Assembly (NCBI RefSeq): GCF_020171725.1
Contig: NZ_JAIVAJ010000007.1
Coordinates: 62,001-126,000, forward strand
DNA from: Halobacillus litoralis
GTDB taxonomy: Bacteria; Bacillota; Bacilli; Bacillales; Halobacillaceae
Direction: 5' to 3'
DNA length: 64,000 nt
The notes beneath the pieces are model-generated. The model was not told the origin of the DNA. It ran no database searches and was given only the letters and a program-made list of their open reading frames with translations. Positions 33,593 through 41,684 of the stretch are shown here, in pieces. Made by a program: the position numbers and the translations under genes. Numbering within the stretch: position 1 is the stretch's first letter; each line of letters opens with the position of its first letter.

Positions 33593-34714
33593 TTATAGGT
33601 GTTGTTTGACGGCTTCTACGACAGGATGTTCTGAGGAGAGTTCAGAAGCTGCTATAAAGGCTTGAAGCGCCCCTTTCTCTTCCACCATCTGCTGAAGCTC
33701 GACTGCTTCCTGATCCGATTCGACGTGGAAGCTCAAGGCAGCTGCCATCACTTCCGCTAGATGGTCCGGCGTCTTCTCAAACAAGGAAACGTACTCAGAA
33801 GCGGGCTTGACGAGACGATCGTCTTTACCCAGCTTCCTTAGTGGAGCCCGCCCTACTCGGACGACTTCATCTAGAAGATCGGGGTTCTCGAATCTCTTCA
33901 GGATCTTCTCGATGTACTGATGATGTTCGTCTTCTTTGAACCCGTATTTCTCAATCAAGACAGCCCCCGTCTCGGACAAGGCTCCTCTTACCTTCTCTTT
34001 AATCGAATCATCCGAAATGGCATCTTTGATCAAATGATAATCTTTCTTAAAACCGAGATAGGCCGTCGAAGCATGGCCTGTATTCACCGTGAACAGCTTT
34101 CGCTCGATGTATGGCTCGAGATCCTCAACATACGTGATGCCTGGTACATCAGGACGTGTACCTTTCATCGCACTCGTTTCTACAACCCACTCATAATAAG
34201 GTTCGACTTTCACCGTCAGAAGATCGTCATTCGTTTGATCCGGAACGATACGGTCTACCGCAGCGTTCGGGAAGCCGATAAGCGACTGAACGTGAGACTG
34301 CTGCGTCTCATCAAGGGATTCCATCAAATGCTTCCTAAGGATCTCACTGCCTCCAATGGCGTTTTCACACGCAACGACATTCGCTTCTTCTTTTCTCTCA
34401 AGTAAACCTTTCGCAAGAAGCGGTGCTATCATCTTCAGGACGTGTGGTCCGACGGCTGTCGTAATCAATTCAGCCTCGGCAATCGCTTGGATGACTTCCC
34501 GTTCCTGCTCTTGACTGTGCAGGCCACTGACTTCGGTTACGGTTTCCGATTTGCCTGTTCCGGCAAGCTCGACCGTGTACTGCCTCTGTTCATTCAATTC
34601 GTCGATCAAGGCTTTATTAACGTCAACAAAGATCGTCTCGTACTCGGCTTCTGCCAATAGGGCTCCAATGAATCCTCTTCCGATATTCCCTGCTCCAAAG
34701 TGAACGGCTTTCAT
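33593..34714 (-). CDS. mtlD: Mannitol-1-phosphate 5-dehydrogenase
   Basis: This 373-residue enzyme oxidises mannitol 1-phosphate to fructose 6-phosphate with NAD. The N-terminal VHFGAGNIGRGFIG is the dinucleotide-binding motif, and FTVNTGHASTAYLG contains the conserved catalytic segment. ATG 34714 overlaps the vicinity of the mtlF stop (34716-34718), so translation is coupled; an upstream extension in the same frame lies inside mtlF and is not used. Last gene of the mannitol operon. Confidence 0.96.
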   Translation of the reverse strand: MKAVHFGAGNIGRGFIGALLAEAEYETIFVDVNKALIDELNEQRQYTVELAGTGKSETVTEVSGLHSQEQEREVIQAIAEAELITTAVGPHVLKMIAPLLAKGLLERKEEANVVACENAIGGSEILRKHLMESLDETQQSHVQSLIGFPNAAVDRIVPDQTNDDLLTVKVEPYYEWVVETSAMKGTRPDVPGITYVEDLEPYIERKLFTVNTGHASTAYLGFKKDYHLIKDAISDDSIKEKVRGALSETGAVLIEKYGFKEDEHHQYIEKILKRFENPDLLDEVVRVGRAPLRKLGKDDRLVKPASEYVSLFEKTPDHLAEVMAAALSFHVESDQEAVELQQMVEEKGALQAFIAASELSSEHPVVEAVKQHL

Positions 34715-34715
34715 C

Positions 34716-35153
34716 TTATTCAACCTCGCTGAACATGTCGATGATTTCCTGCTTAGAAGAAGCTTCCAAGATTGCCTCGATGTTTTCCTCTTCTGAGCAA
34801 ACCACTGCAATTTGAGATAGAATCTCTAAATGTTCATCACCTTTTCCTGCGATGCCGATCAACAGCTTGGCGATGTTACCACCACCGAAGTCCACTCCAT
34901 CCGGAACGGTGACGACAGCAATTCCCGTTTCTTTTACAGCCTTCTTCGCATCCTCTGTACCATGAGGGATCGCTACATAGTTCCCCATGAAGGTTGATGT
35001 CACTTCTTCTCTCTCAAGCATTTTCTCGATATACGTCTCATCAACATAGCCTTGCTCGTTCAGCAATCCTCCGACATAACGGATTGCCTCTTCTTTCGTA
35101 GAAAACTTCTGATTCAGTTCGATTGTTTTTTCAGTTAAAATTTGGTTTGTCAT
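34716..35153 (-). CDS. mtlF: Mannitol PTS EIIA component
   Basis: This 145-residue phosphotransferase receives phosphate from HPr on the histidine in NYVAIPHGTEDAKK and passes it to the EIIB domains of MtlA. A typical PTS EIIA type 2 domain with ILTEKTIELNQ at the start and LIGIAGKGDEHLEIL later. It is separated from mtlR by 18 bases. Confidence 0.95.
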   Translation of the reverse strand: MTNQILTEKTIELNQKFSTKEEAIRYVGGLLNEQGYVDETYIEKMLEREEVTSTFMGNYVAIPHGTEDAKKAVKETGIAVVTVPDGVDFGGGNIAKLLIGIAGKGDEHLEILSQIAVVCSEEENIEAILEASSKQEIIDMFSEVE

Positions 35154-35171
35154 ATTTGAACTCTCCCTTTC

Positions 35172-37274
35172 TTAAGATGATAGTTTTTCTTTCATTAATC
35201 GGTGCAGTTGATTGGATACATAGTCCTTCATCTGTTCTTCGCTGCCTTTGTTCATCACTTCAACACTTGCCGGATCTTCAATGAACAGCGTGCTCAAATA
35301 GCTGACGACTTCCAGGCCCTCTCCACTCAGACTCTCAGGAGCCAGAAGGAACACGAATACTGAAGCGTCCATCGTCTCGCCAGTCATCGACTGAACCGCC
35401 ACCGGTTGCTGCAGAGACGCTACACTGAAAGACGGCTTCGGAATATGATGACTTCTCGTATGGTATAGAGCGATTCCGGTATCCGGAATCCCGAGCCCAC
35501 CAACAGACTCGCGCTCAATCAGCTTAGCCGACACTTCGTCTGGTTGTCGAATCGCCTCTCGCTCCTCTAGCTTCCGGCACACCTCAACAATCACATGCTC
35601 TTTTTCGTTTTCATATGGCTGAAAGGTGTATAAGCTGTTCAACAAATGACTGATCGTCTGAATATATTGTTGGACCGCTGTCACCGAGTGGCGGACCGAT
35701 TCAAGCGTTTGGTCTTTCACTTCCTGTTCAGGTCCGTCATGGCGTCTCATGCTGTCGATAATTCTAATCTTGCGGATTCTGTGTTCAATTCGATGAATAT
35801 CCGCTTTGCTCAGCATCGGGTTAACGAGAACGTAGTGGTCCAAATGATCAATGGGTATGGTTGAAACAATCAAGTCATATTGATCCAAAGAAACCCCTCT
35901 TAAATCGAATAACGATTGATGATCAACGGTCTCAATTTCATGGAACTGACGCTTTAACTTGGCTGCCAAAATTTTCGCTGTCCCAATCCCGCTCGAGCAG
36001 ACAACCAGTACACGAATCCTTTTGGTTTCCTCTAAATTCAACAAAGCACTGGCAAAGTGCATGACGAGAAAAGCCGTTTCTTCTTTAGGAAAGGCAAGCT
36101 TCGGAAACACATGCTTCACGGCATCCTCGATGATGACAAATAAATCCGTGTAATCCTCTTCGATTTGCTGAAGCAACGGGTTTTGAATATCCATACCCTG
36201 CTGTATACGATACAAACTAGGCTTTAAGTGGACGACTAAATCATTCAGAAGCTTCTCTGAGTTCTGCAGATCATTCTGCAAAGCATTCGACACATATTCA
36301 ATGAGCTGCTTTGCCTTGAAGGCAATCCGAAGACTGCTCTCTTCAATGACCGAATCCTTATTGTAACGGGCTTTTGCCCCCATCAGGTGCATCGTAATAT
36401 ATCCAATCTCCGCTTCGGGAATGACTAAATCCAAGTCTTTCTCTAATTGCCTGATCATTTGAAGGGCGACGTCAAATTCCTTTGTCGGACGGAGCTCGTT
36501 CAAATATTCCGGTTCCATTTGAATTTCCTCACCTTGTTTAATCCGCTCCATAGCCAGAGCCAAGTGAATGATCAATCCGATATAAGCACTATCTGCAAGG
36601 GGATAGGTGAGTTCAGAACGATAGGACTCTACGACTTCTTCAATCGTATGAATTTGTTCCTTACTTACAAGCCCAAGCAGATGTTCCGTGACGGCATCAA
36701 GGGCCGAGGGGTCCGTTTGAACACTCATATACTGCTTCAACAGCTTCAAAAAGTCATATTCACTCATGTGCTGCATCATAATCCGCTGCAAGGCTTCGCG
36801 TATGTTGACTTCCTTCCCTACAACTTCAACGCCATATCCTCTTCGGCGAACGAGTTGAAGGTCAAAAGCCGAGAGGTCTTCCTCAATTTGATCAAGATCA
36901 TGGCTCGCAGTCGCTACCGTAACTCCCAGGTCCGAAGCTAAGCTCATCAGTTTGACTGGTTCTTTCGCATCCAACAACCAAGATAAGATGAGAACCTTCC
37001 GCTCATCAGGTGTATAATCCAAAGAAGGCGCCTCATGAATTTCACCTCTGAGCTTCTTGATCCCCTCCTGTTCACCTAGGAGTTGAATGCCTCTTCCCGT
37101 CTGCTTTTGCAAAAACAGGTCATAATCATTGAGCGTCTGCTCCAGTCCATTCAGGTCTCGATGGACGGTACGGGTACTCACCCCCAAAGCTTCAGCGATT
37201 TTTTTGACGGGAACTGGATCGCGCGCTTCAATCAGATACTCAATCATTTTTCGTTCTCGAGCTGAAACATACAA
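35172..37274 (-). CDS. mtlR: Mannitol operon activator MtlR
   Basis: This 700-residue PRD-type activator has two N-terminal helix-turn-helix domains (residues about 5-130), PRD1 and PRD2 (about 170-400, with HLALAMERI and ITMHLMGAKARYN), an EIIB-Gat-like domain with CSSGIGTAK and a C-terminal EIIA-like domain with histidine in LYHTRSHHIPKPSF. PTS proteins phosphorylate these domains to set its activity. It is the second gene of the mtl operon, after an imperfect hairpin that follows mtlA. Confidence 0.95.
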   Translation of the reverse strand: MYVSARERKMIEYLIEARDPVPVKKIAEALGVSTRTVHRDLNGLEQTLNDYDLFLQKQTGRGIQLLGEQEGIKKLRGEIHEAPSLDYTPDERKVLILSWLLDAKEPVKLMSLASDLGVTVATASHDLDQIEEDLSAFDLQLVRRRGYGVEVVGKEVNIREALQRIMMQHMSEYDFLKLLKQYMSVQTDPSALDAVTEHLLGLVSKEQIHTIEEVVESYRSELTYPLADSAYIGLIIHLALAMERIKQGEEIQMEPEYLNELRPTKEFDVALQMIRQLEKDLDLVIPEAEIGYITMHLMGAKARYNKDSVIEESSLRIAFKAKQLIEYVSNALQNDLQNSEKLLNDLVVHLKPSLYRIQQGMDIQNPLLQQIEEDYTDLFVIIEDAVKHVFPKLAFPKEETAFLVMHFASALLNLEETKRIRVLVVCSSGIGTAKILAAKLKRQFHEIETVDHQSLFDLRGVSLDQYDLIVSTIPIDHLDHYVLVNPMLSKADIHRIEHRIRKIRIIDSMRRHDGPEQEVKDQTLESVRHSVTAVQQYIQTISHLLNSLYTFQPYENEKEHVIVEVCRKLEEREAIRQPDEVSAKLIERESVGGLGIPDTGIALYHTRSHHIPKPSFSVASLQQPVAVQSMTGETMDASVFVFLLAPESLSGEGLEVVSYLSTLFIEDPASVEVMNKGSEEQMKDYVSNQLHRLMKEKLSS

Positions 37275-37305
37275 AAGCTAACCCCTCCTTTCTTTTCAGC
37301 AAAGA

Positions 37306-37335
37306 CAGGAAAGGGCTAGTTAAAGGCCTTTCCTG
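37306..37335 (-). other. Hairpin between mtlA and mtlR
   Basis: CAGGAAAGG (37306-37314) pairs with CCTTTCCTG (37327-37335). No U-run follows, so it looks like a processing or mRNA-stability hairpin rather than a terminator; it could reduce mtlR expression relative to mtlA. Confidence 0.6.
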
Positions 37336-37344
37336 CTGCAAGGG

Positions 37345-39111
37345 TTATTGGTTCTTCAGTTGATTGACCAGCTCATCATATTTCGGGCTGTTCAAGAAGT
37401 TCTCAACTGAAATGTGACGTGCATGCGGCACTTTCTGCTTCGCACGTTCTGTCAGGTCTTTGTGTGTGATGACGACATCAACATCCTGAGGTAAATCGTT
37501 GATTGCTTTGTTCGTGACATCAATATCAATGTCTGCCTGTTTGAATTTCTTCTTAAGCAGGGAAGCTCCCATAGCGCTTGACCCCATACCGGCATCGCAG
37601 GCAAAGATAATCTTGTCTACGTTCTCTTTTGCAAGAGGTGCATCTGTTTCTTCTGCACGATCGTCACTTAATTCTTCTACAAGCTCATCGTATTTAGGAC
37701 TCTTAAGGAAGTTTTCCACAGAAATGTGATGGGCATTCGGCACTTTCTGCACTGCACGTTCCGTCAAGTCTTTATGCGTAATGACGACGTCTACATCCTG
37801 CGGTAAGTCGTTAATCGCCATATTCGTGACATCAATGTCAATGGATGCTTCTTTAAATTTCTTTTTAAGAAGGGAAGCGCCCATTGCACTGGATCCCATG
37901 CCCGCATCACAGGCAAAGATGATTTTATCTACATTCTTTCTATTTAATGAAGGGACACCATCAACCGCTGCCTTTGCATCAGCAGTCTGTTTACCGGATA
38001 ACTGACCCGATACGCTGCTCTTCTTTCCTTTCATTCCTTCCATCTTAGCTGTCGCCTCTTCAATGCCATCTTCCTCATCATTACTGCTAAGTTTAATGAT
38101 AATAGAAGATACAACGAAGGAAACGGCGGCTGCCACAACGACACCTGCAATGACTCCGAAGTAACTGTCTCTTGCTGTCATCGCGAGCACAGCAAAGATA
38201 CTACCCGGTGAAGCAGCTGCAGTCAGTCCTGCATTAAAGAAGGCAAACGTTGCTGTACCAGAAATACCTCCGGCAATCGCACCAAGAATAACAAGTGGCT
38301 TAGATAGAATATACGGGAAGTAAATCTCATGGATACCACCTAGGAATTGAATGACCGCTGCACCTGGAGCTGTTTGACGAGATGTTCCTTTGCCAAAGAA
38401 CATGAAGGCAAGAAGGACACCTAAACCAGGGCCAGGGTTCGCTTCCAGCAAGAACAGGATCGACTTTCCTGTCTCAAGCGACTGATCCGTGCCAAGCGGC
38501 GTCAGAATCCCATGGTTAATCGCATTGTTCAGGAAGACGACTTTGGCAGGCTCAATGAATAAGTTTGCCAACGGCAGTAGACCTGCGGATACGAGGAAGT
38601 CTACCCCTACTCCAAGTAAATCGGTAATGCCAGCGAACAACGGGCTTAATGTATAAAGAGAGCCAACTGCAAGGATCGCTGCTAGAATTCCGGCTGAGAA
38701 GTTATTAACCAGCATTTCAAATCCTTGACGGACTTTTCCTTCCAGGAATTCATCGACTTTCTTCATGGCGTAACCGGCAATCGGACCAGCCACCATCGCA
38801 CCTAAGAACATCGGACTGTCAGGTGAACCTACAATAACCCCCATTGTAGCTGTTGCACCGACAACTCCACCTCGTAAACCGTGAATCAATCGACCACCTG
38901 TAAAAGCAATTAATAATGGCAATAGGTAATTGATCATCGGACCGACCATACCAGCTAACGTTTCATTCGGCCACCAGCCATCTGGTATGAATAACGCTGT
39001 AATAATTCCCCAGGCAATGAAAGCGGCGATATTCGGCATAATCATACTACTTAGGAAACTACCGAACTTTTGGACTTTTGCCCTCACTCCTGCTTGTTGT
39101 TGATCACTCAT
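37345..39111 (-). CDS. mtlA: Mannitol PTS transporter EIICBB with duplicated EIIB domain
   Basis: This 588-residue protein has an EIIC membrane domain (about residues 1-335, with LNNAINHGILTPLG and LGGIHEIYFPYIL), a linker, and two consecutive EIIB domains at about 391-484 and 495-588. Each contains the phosphorylated cysteine in IIFACDAGMGSSAMGASL and ends ISVENFL-SPKYDELV. The usual mannitol EIICB has one (about 470-480 residues). The two domains are about 90 percent identical in protein while differing at many synonymous sites. ATG 39111 follows AAGGAGGA; a longer frame upstream is within the leader. First gene of mtlARFD. Confidence 0.95.
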   Translation of the reverse strand: MSDQQQAGVRAKVQKFGSFLSSMIMPNIAAFIAWGIITALFIPDGWWPNETLAGMVGPMINYLLPLLIAFTGGRLIHGLRGGVVGATATMGVIVGSPDSPMFLGAMVAGPIAGYAMKKVDEFLEGKVRQGFEMLVNNFSAGILAAILAVGSLYTLSPLFAGITDLLGVGVDFLVSAGLLPLANLFIEPAKVVFLNNAINHGILTPLGTDQSLETGKSILFLLEANPGPGLGVLLAFMFFGKGTSRQTAPGAAVIQFLGGIHEIYFPYILSKPLVILGAIAGGISGTATFAFFNAGLTAAASPGSIFAVLAMTARDSYFGVIAGVVVAAAVSFVVSSIIIKLSSNDEEDGIEEATAKMEGMKGKKSSVSGQLSGKQTADAKAAVDGVPSLNRKNVDKIIFACDAGMGSSAMGASLLKKKFKEASIDIDVTNMAINDLPQDVDVVITHKDLTERAVQKVPNAHHISVENFLKSPKYDELVEELSDDRAEETDAPLAKENVDKIIFACDAGMGSSAMGASLLKKKFKQADIDIDVTNKAINDLPQDVDVVITHKDLTERAKQKVPHARHISVENFLNSPKYDELVNQLKNQ

Positions 39112-39153
39112 CAACCATTCCTCCTTCGTCTCTTGTTCTGTTTCTATGTCTTT

Positions 39154-39224
39154 ATTGTAATGCCGCCAGGTAAGCGTATTCAATAAAAGCAAAACCCATC
39201 TTTGTCACGGACCTTGTTGACAGG
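39154..39224 (-). promoter_or_regulatory. mtlA promoter with cre-like and MtlR-like sites
   Basis: TTGAAT (39178-39183) and TACAAT (39154-39159) are 18 bases apart on the minus strand. TTGAATACGCTTACC overlaps the -35 and fits the CcpA cre consensus with two mismatches. About 20 bases upstream, TGTCA (39203-39207) and TGACA (39218-39222) form a dyad, placed as an activator site for MtlR would be. Confidence 0.55.
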
Positions 39225-39279
39225 ATTAAAAGATGTCGTTTGTTGTTGAAATATAATTGAAATAATTATGTAATAAAAC

Positions 39280-39308
39280 TGAAACTTTCTGGCAGGCTCA
39301 TCCGTCTA
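39280..39308 (+). promoter_or_regulatory. ECF-sigma-type promoter (SigM/W/X-like)
   Basis: TGAAAC (39280-39285) and CGTCTA (39303-39308) are 17 bases apart with T-rich sequence after the -35, fitting the TGAAAC-N16/17-CGTC consensus of Bacillus extracytoplasmic function sigma factors. It stands about 40 bases before the 33-aa peptide's ATG. Confidence 0.6.
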
Positions 39309-39348
39309 TATTAGTACACGATTCAAAATTGGAAAGGGGCTTATAACC

Positions 39349-39450
39349 ATGAAAAAACGTATTCAATATGACGCGGCTGAAATTGCGAGTGTTGCTGGTG
39401 GTTCTGCTGTTCTGACTGGAGTCCTTTATCTTGCGATCTACTTTTTGTAA
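39349..39450 (+). CDS. 33-residue membrane peptide
   Basis: The product begins MKKRIQYDAAEIASVAGG and continues with a single hydrophobic helix to a Leu end (LYLAIYFL). GGAAAGGGG precedes the ATG by 10 bases, and a terminator follows 30 bases after the stop. Charged N-terminal residues predict the N-terminus in the cytoplasm. It sits behind an ECF-type promoter, so a role in envelope stress is likely. Small one-helix peptides of this kind often modulate membrane complexes. No family recognised. Confidence 0.65.
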   Translation: MKKRIQYDAAEIASVAGGSAVLTGVLYLAIYFL

Positions 39451-39481
39451 GCTGTACTTATAGAATCAAACCATTATAGAT

Positions 39482-39511
39482 GCGTCTCCTGACTTCAGGA
39501 GGCGCTTTTTT
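39482..39511 (+). terminator. Terminator of the 33-aa peptide gene
   Basis: GCGTCTCCTG pairs with CAGGAGGCGC (one G-U pair) over a 4-base loop, followed by a T-run. Confidence 0.85.
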
Positions 39512-39593
39512 CTATTTTATAAATCCACTTATTCGCACTTGGACAGGGACCTATTTTATAATGAAGAAAACCGGACCAAATAGGAGGATGACG

Positions 39594-40550
39594 TTGAAGC
39601 ATTCCATTACTTACCCATCACTCTTTCAAGAAAACAAGCTGACACTAGGACTTTCTGTTCCTATGGAAAACTATCAAGATACCCCTCCTGAAATGACGGA
39701 GCAGGTAGAACGTGCCAAACAGGCAGAGGCACTGGGATTTCACTGCCTGTGGTTTCAGGACGTATTACTAGAAGACCCGACATTTGAAGATGCTGCGACA
39801 GGTCAGATTTTTGATAGTTTAATTTACCTCACATACCTCGCTTCAAACACACAGTCGATCGCTCTTGGAACAGCTGCCCTTGTAGCCCCGCTCCGCCACC
39901 CATTACGGATGGCAAAGGAAGTCGCAAGCATCGACCGGTTATTTCCTGGACGTTTCGTTTTAGGTTTATCTTCCGGCGATCGAAGGAAAGACTTCGAGGG
40001 GTTGAACATTCCGATTATGGAAAGAAGCGAATGGTTTCGTGAGTCGTTCCGATACTTCCAGGAAGCGCTCTACAACGAGTACCCTGAATGGGAGTCTTCA
40101 TTTGGAAAACTCCACAAATCGAACCTAGTACCGAAACCACACGATCATATCCCTGTTTTTATGACGGGATATTGCCAGCAGACGTTGGACTGGGTGGCAG
40201 AACACGGTGATGGCTGGATGTTCTACCCTCAAAGCCCTGACAAACAGAAGGATACCATTGCTCAATATCGAAGGAAGGTGCAAGTATATCACGGCGAAAC
40301 GTTTCGTCCATTTGTTATGCCTCTCCCCTTAGAATTAACCGAGGACCCCCATCACCCACCAGAGAAAATTCCAGCCGGGTATCGGATTGGAAGCAAACAT
40401 TTGAAGGGGCTGTTGGAAAAGTACCGTGCGATTGGAGTCAACCACATCATACTTGGTCTGTCCAAAAATGAACGCCCTGTAAAGGATGTCATGCAGGAGA
40501 TCGGGGAAGAGGTTATCCCTTACTTTTCAACAGGAGGTATGAAGACATGA
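39594..40550 (+). CDS. Luciferase-like monooxygenase (LLM-class oxidoreductase)
   Basis: This 318-residue flavin-dependent enzyme has the bacterial luciferase-like TIM barrel: QAEALGFHCLWFQDV, the flavin region LGTAALVAPLRHPLRMAKEVASID and LGLSSGDRRKDF. It resembles the Bacillus group of LLM oxidoreductases of unknown substrate. The start is TTG 39594, since the ATG at 39588 directly abuts AGGAGG without spacing. Its stop overlaps the next gene by 4 bases (ATGA), so the two are coupled. Confidence 0.88.
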   Translation: MKHSITYPSLFQENKLTLGLSVPMENYQDTPPEMTEQVERAKQAEALGFHCLWFQDVLLEDPTFEDAATGQIFDSLIYLTYLASNTQSIALGTAALVAPLRHPLRMAKEVASIDRLFPGRFVLGLSSGDRRKDFEGLNIPIMERSEWFRESFRYFQEALYNEYPEWESSFGKLHKSNLVPKPHDHIPVFMTGYCQQTLDWVAEHGDGWMFYPQSPDKQKDTIAQYRRKVQVYHGETFRPFVMPLPLELTEDPHHPPEKIPAGYRIGSKHLKGLLEKYRAIGVNHIILGLSKNERPVKDVMQEIGEEVIPYFSTGGMKT

Positions 40551-41245
40551 AAAAGCCGGATGTATTACTCGTTGGGATGGTCCACATGGCAGTCGAACCG
40601 TCCCTTGTCAACGAACACCAAGATGAGATCCGTAAAATCAACGAAGCCTTAGCGGCATTTGAGCCGAATAAAATCGCGGTTGAGAAATCCTTTTATGTAG
40701 AAGAAGAAATGAACAGGAGATACAACGAGTTTATCAACGGGCAGATTCCTCCAGCATACGATGAAGTCGAGCAGTTCGGATTCCAAATCGCCAAGAAAGC
40801 CGAACTCCCCGAGCTTCACGCGGTAGATGAAATCGTCGATATGTCTACCCCATCCCTTGAAGAAGTGTTTGAATGGGCCAAGCAGCATCAACCCCATTTG
40901 TTCAAAGATATCGTACATACCCATCAAGAACTTCAGGCGGAGAGCGGACAGCACGGCACGTTCTTGGGGAAGTTGCAAGCGATGAATGAGGATCACTACC
41001 TCGAACGAATGAGGCAATTGTATATGAAGATTGCTAAGGTGGGGGATCGACAGCATAGTGTAGGCGTTCATTGGCTGAAGCAATGGCACCACCGGGATCT
41101 TGCCATAACGGCGAATGTGCTTCGTTTGGCAGACCCCGGCGAACGGATCCTTGTGTTTACAGGAGGGGATCACCTTCACTTGTTAAAGCAGTTGATTTCA
41201 GACAGTCAGGAAGTCAATCTAATGAGTCTTGGAGATTTCTTATAG
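40547..41245 (+). CDS. DUF5694 / TraB-like protein
   Basis: This 232-residue protein has GMVHMAVEPS near the start, IAVEKSFYVEEEMNRRYNEF and, late, GERILVFTGGDHLHLL. This conserved set (G-x-x-H, E-K/R, and a late G-H/DH) belongs to the erythromycin-esterase/TraB-like superfamily (DUF5694), presumed metal-dependent hydrolases. No signal peptide, so it is cytosolic. Its ATG overlaps the LLM oxidoreductase stop, suggesting a joint pathway, perhaps detoxification; the substrate is unknown. Confidence 0.75.
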   Translation: MKKPDVLLVGMVHMAVEPSLVNEHQDEIRKINEALAAFEPNKIAVEKSFYVEEEMNRRYNEFINGQIPPAYDEVEQFGFQIAKKAELPELHAVDEIVDMSTPSLEEVFEWAKQHQPHLFKDIVHTHQELQAESGQHGTFLGKLQAMNEDHYLERMRQLYMKIAKVGDRQHSVGVHWLKQWHHRDLAITANVLRLADPGERILVFTGGDHLHLLKQLISDSQEVNLMSLGDFL

Positions 41246-41248
41246 AAG

Positions 41249-41470
41249 TTAAGGCGTGGAGGCATCGTCTCCACCTTCCTTCTCTTCCTGCACCCAATCC
41301 TCCATCGTATGAAATTCCCTGTTGGACTGGCCTGCAATGTAATCAAAAGGTGTATAGGCACTTGAAGTATCGATGGACTCTTTCTTAATGAAAAGCTTGT
41401 AAGCTACAAAAATCATGATCGTCAGAACACCAACGCCGACAATTGTCATCCCGATCGCATTCAAAAGCAT
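41249..41470 (-). CDS. DUF3951-like small membrane protein
   Basis: This 73-residue protein has one N-terminal membrane helix (residues about 3-24), then YTPFDYIAGQS and EFHTMEDW, which match the small DUF3951 family of Bacillaceae. ATG 41470 follows AGGAGGTG at the right spacing. Function unknown. Confidence 0.65.
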   Translation of the reverse strand: MLLNAIGMTIVGVGVLTIMIFVAYKLFIKKESIDTSSAYTPFDYIAGQSNREFHTMEDWVQEEKEGGDDASTP

Positions 41471-41643
41471 AACGCCACCTCCTTTTCTTATCTTATTCCC
41501 TCCCCTGGAAATGACAATCCTATTTACCACAAATTTTTTCAAGGACAATGGCACCAGGCGGGTTTGACGCGCTTAGAGAGCTAGTCGCAGCTTACCCGAC
41601 AGGCGTTAGTAAAGGCTCAAAAATTCATCATTTCCTAGATCCT

Positions 41644-41679
41644 AAAAAAAGACAGCCCCACTAAGTGAGACTGTCTTTT
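41644..41679 (-). terminator. Terminator of the BCCT transporter gene
   Basis: AAAGACAG and CTGTCTTT flank an inner CTCAC/GTG-like stem, followed by a seven-T run on the minus strand. Confidence 0.8.
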
Positions 41680-41684
41680 GAATT

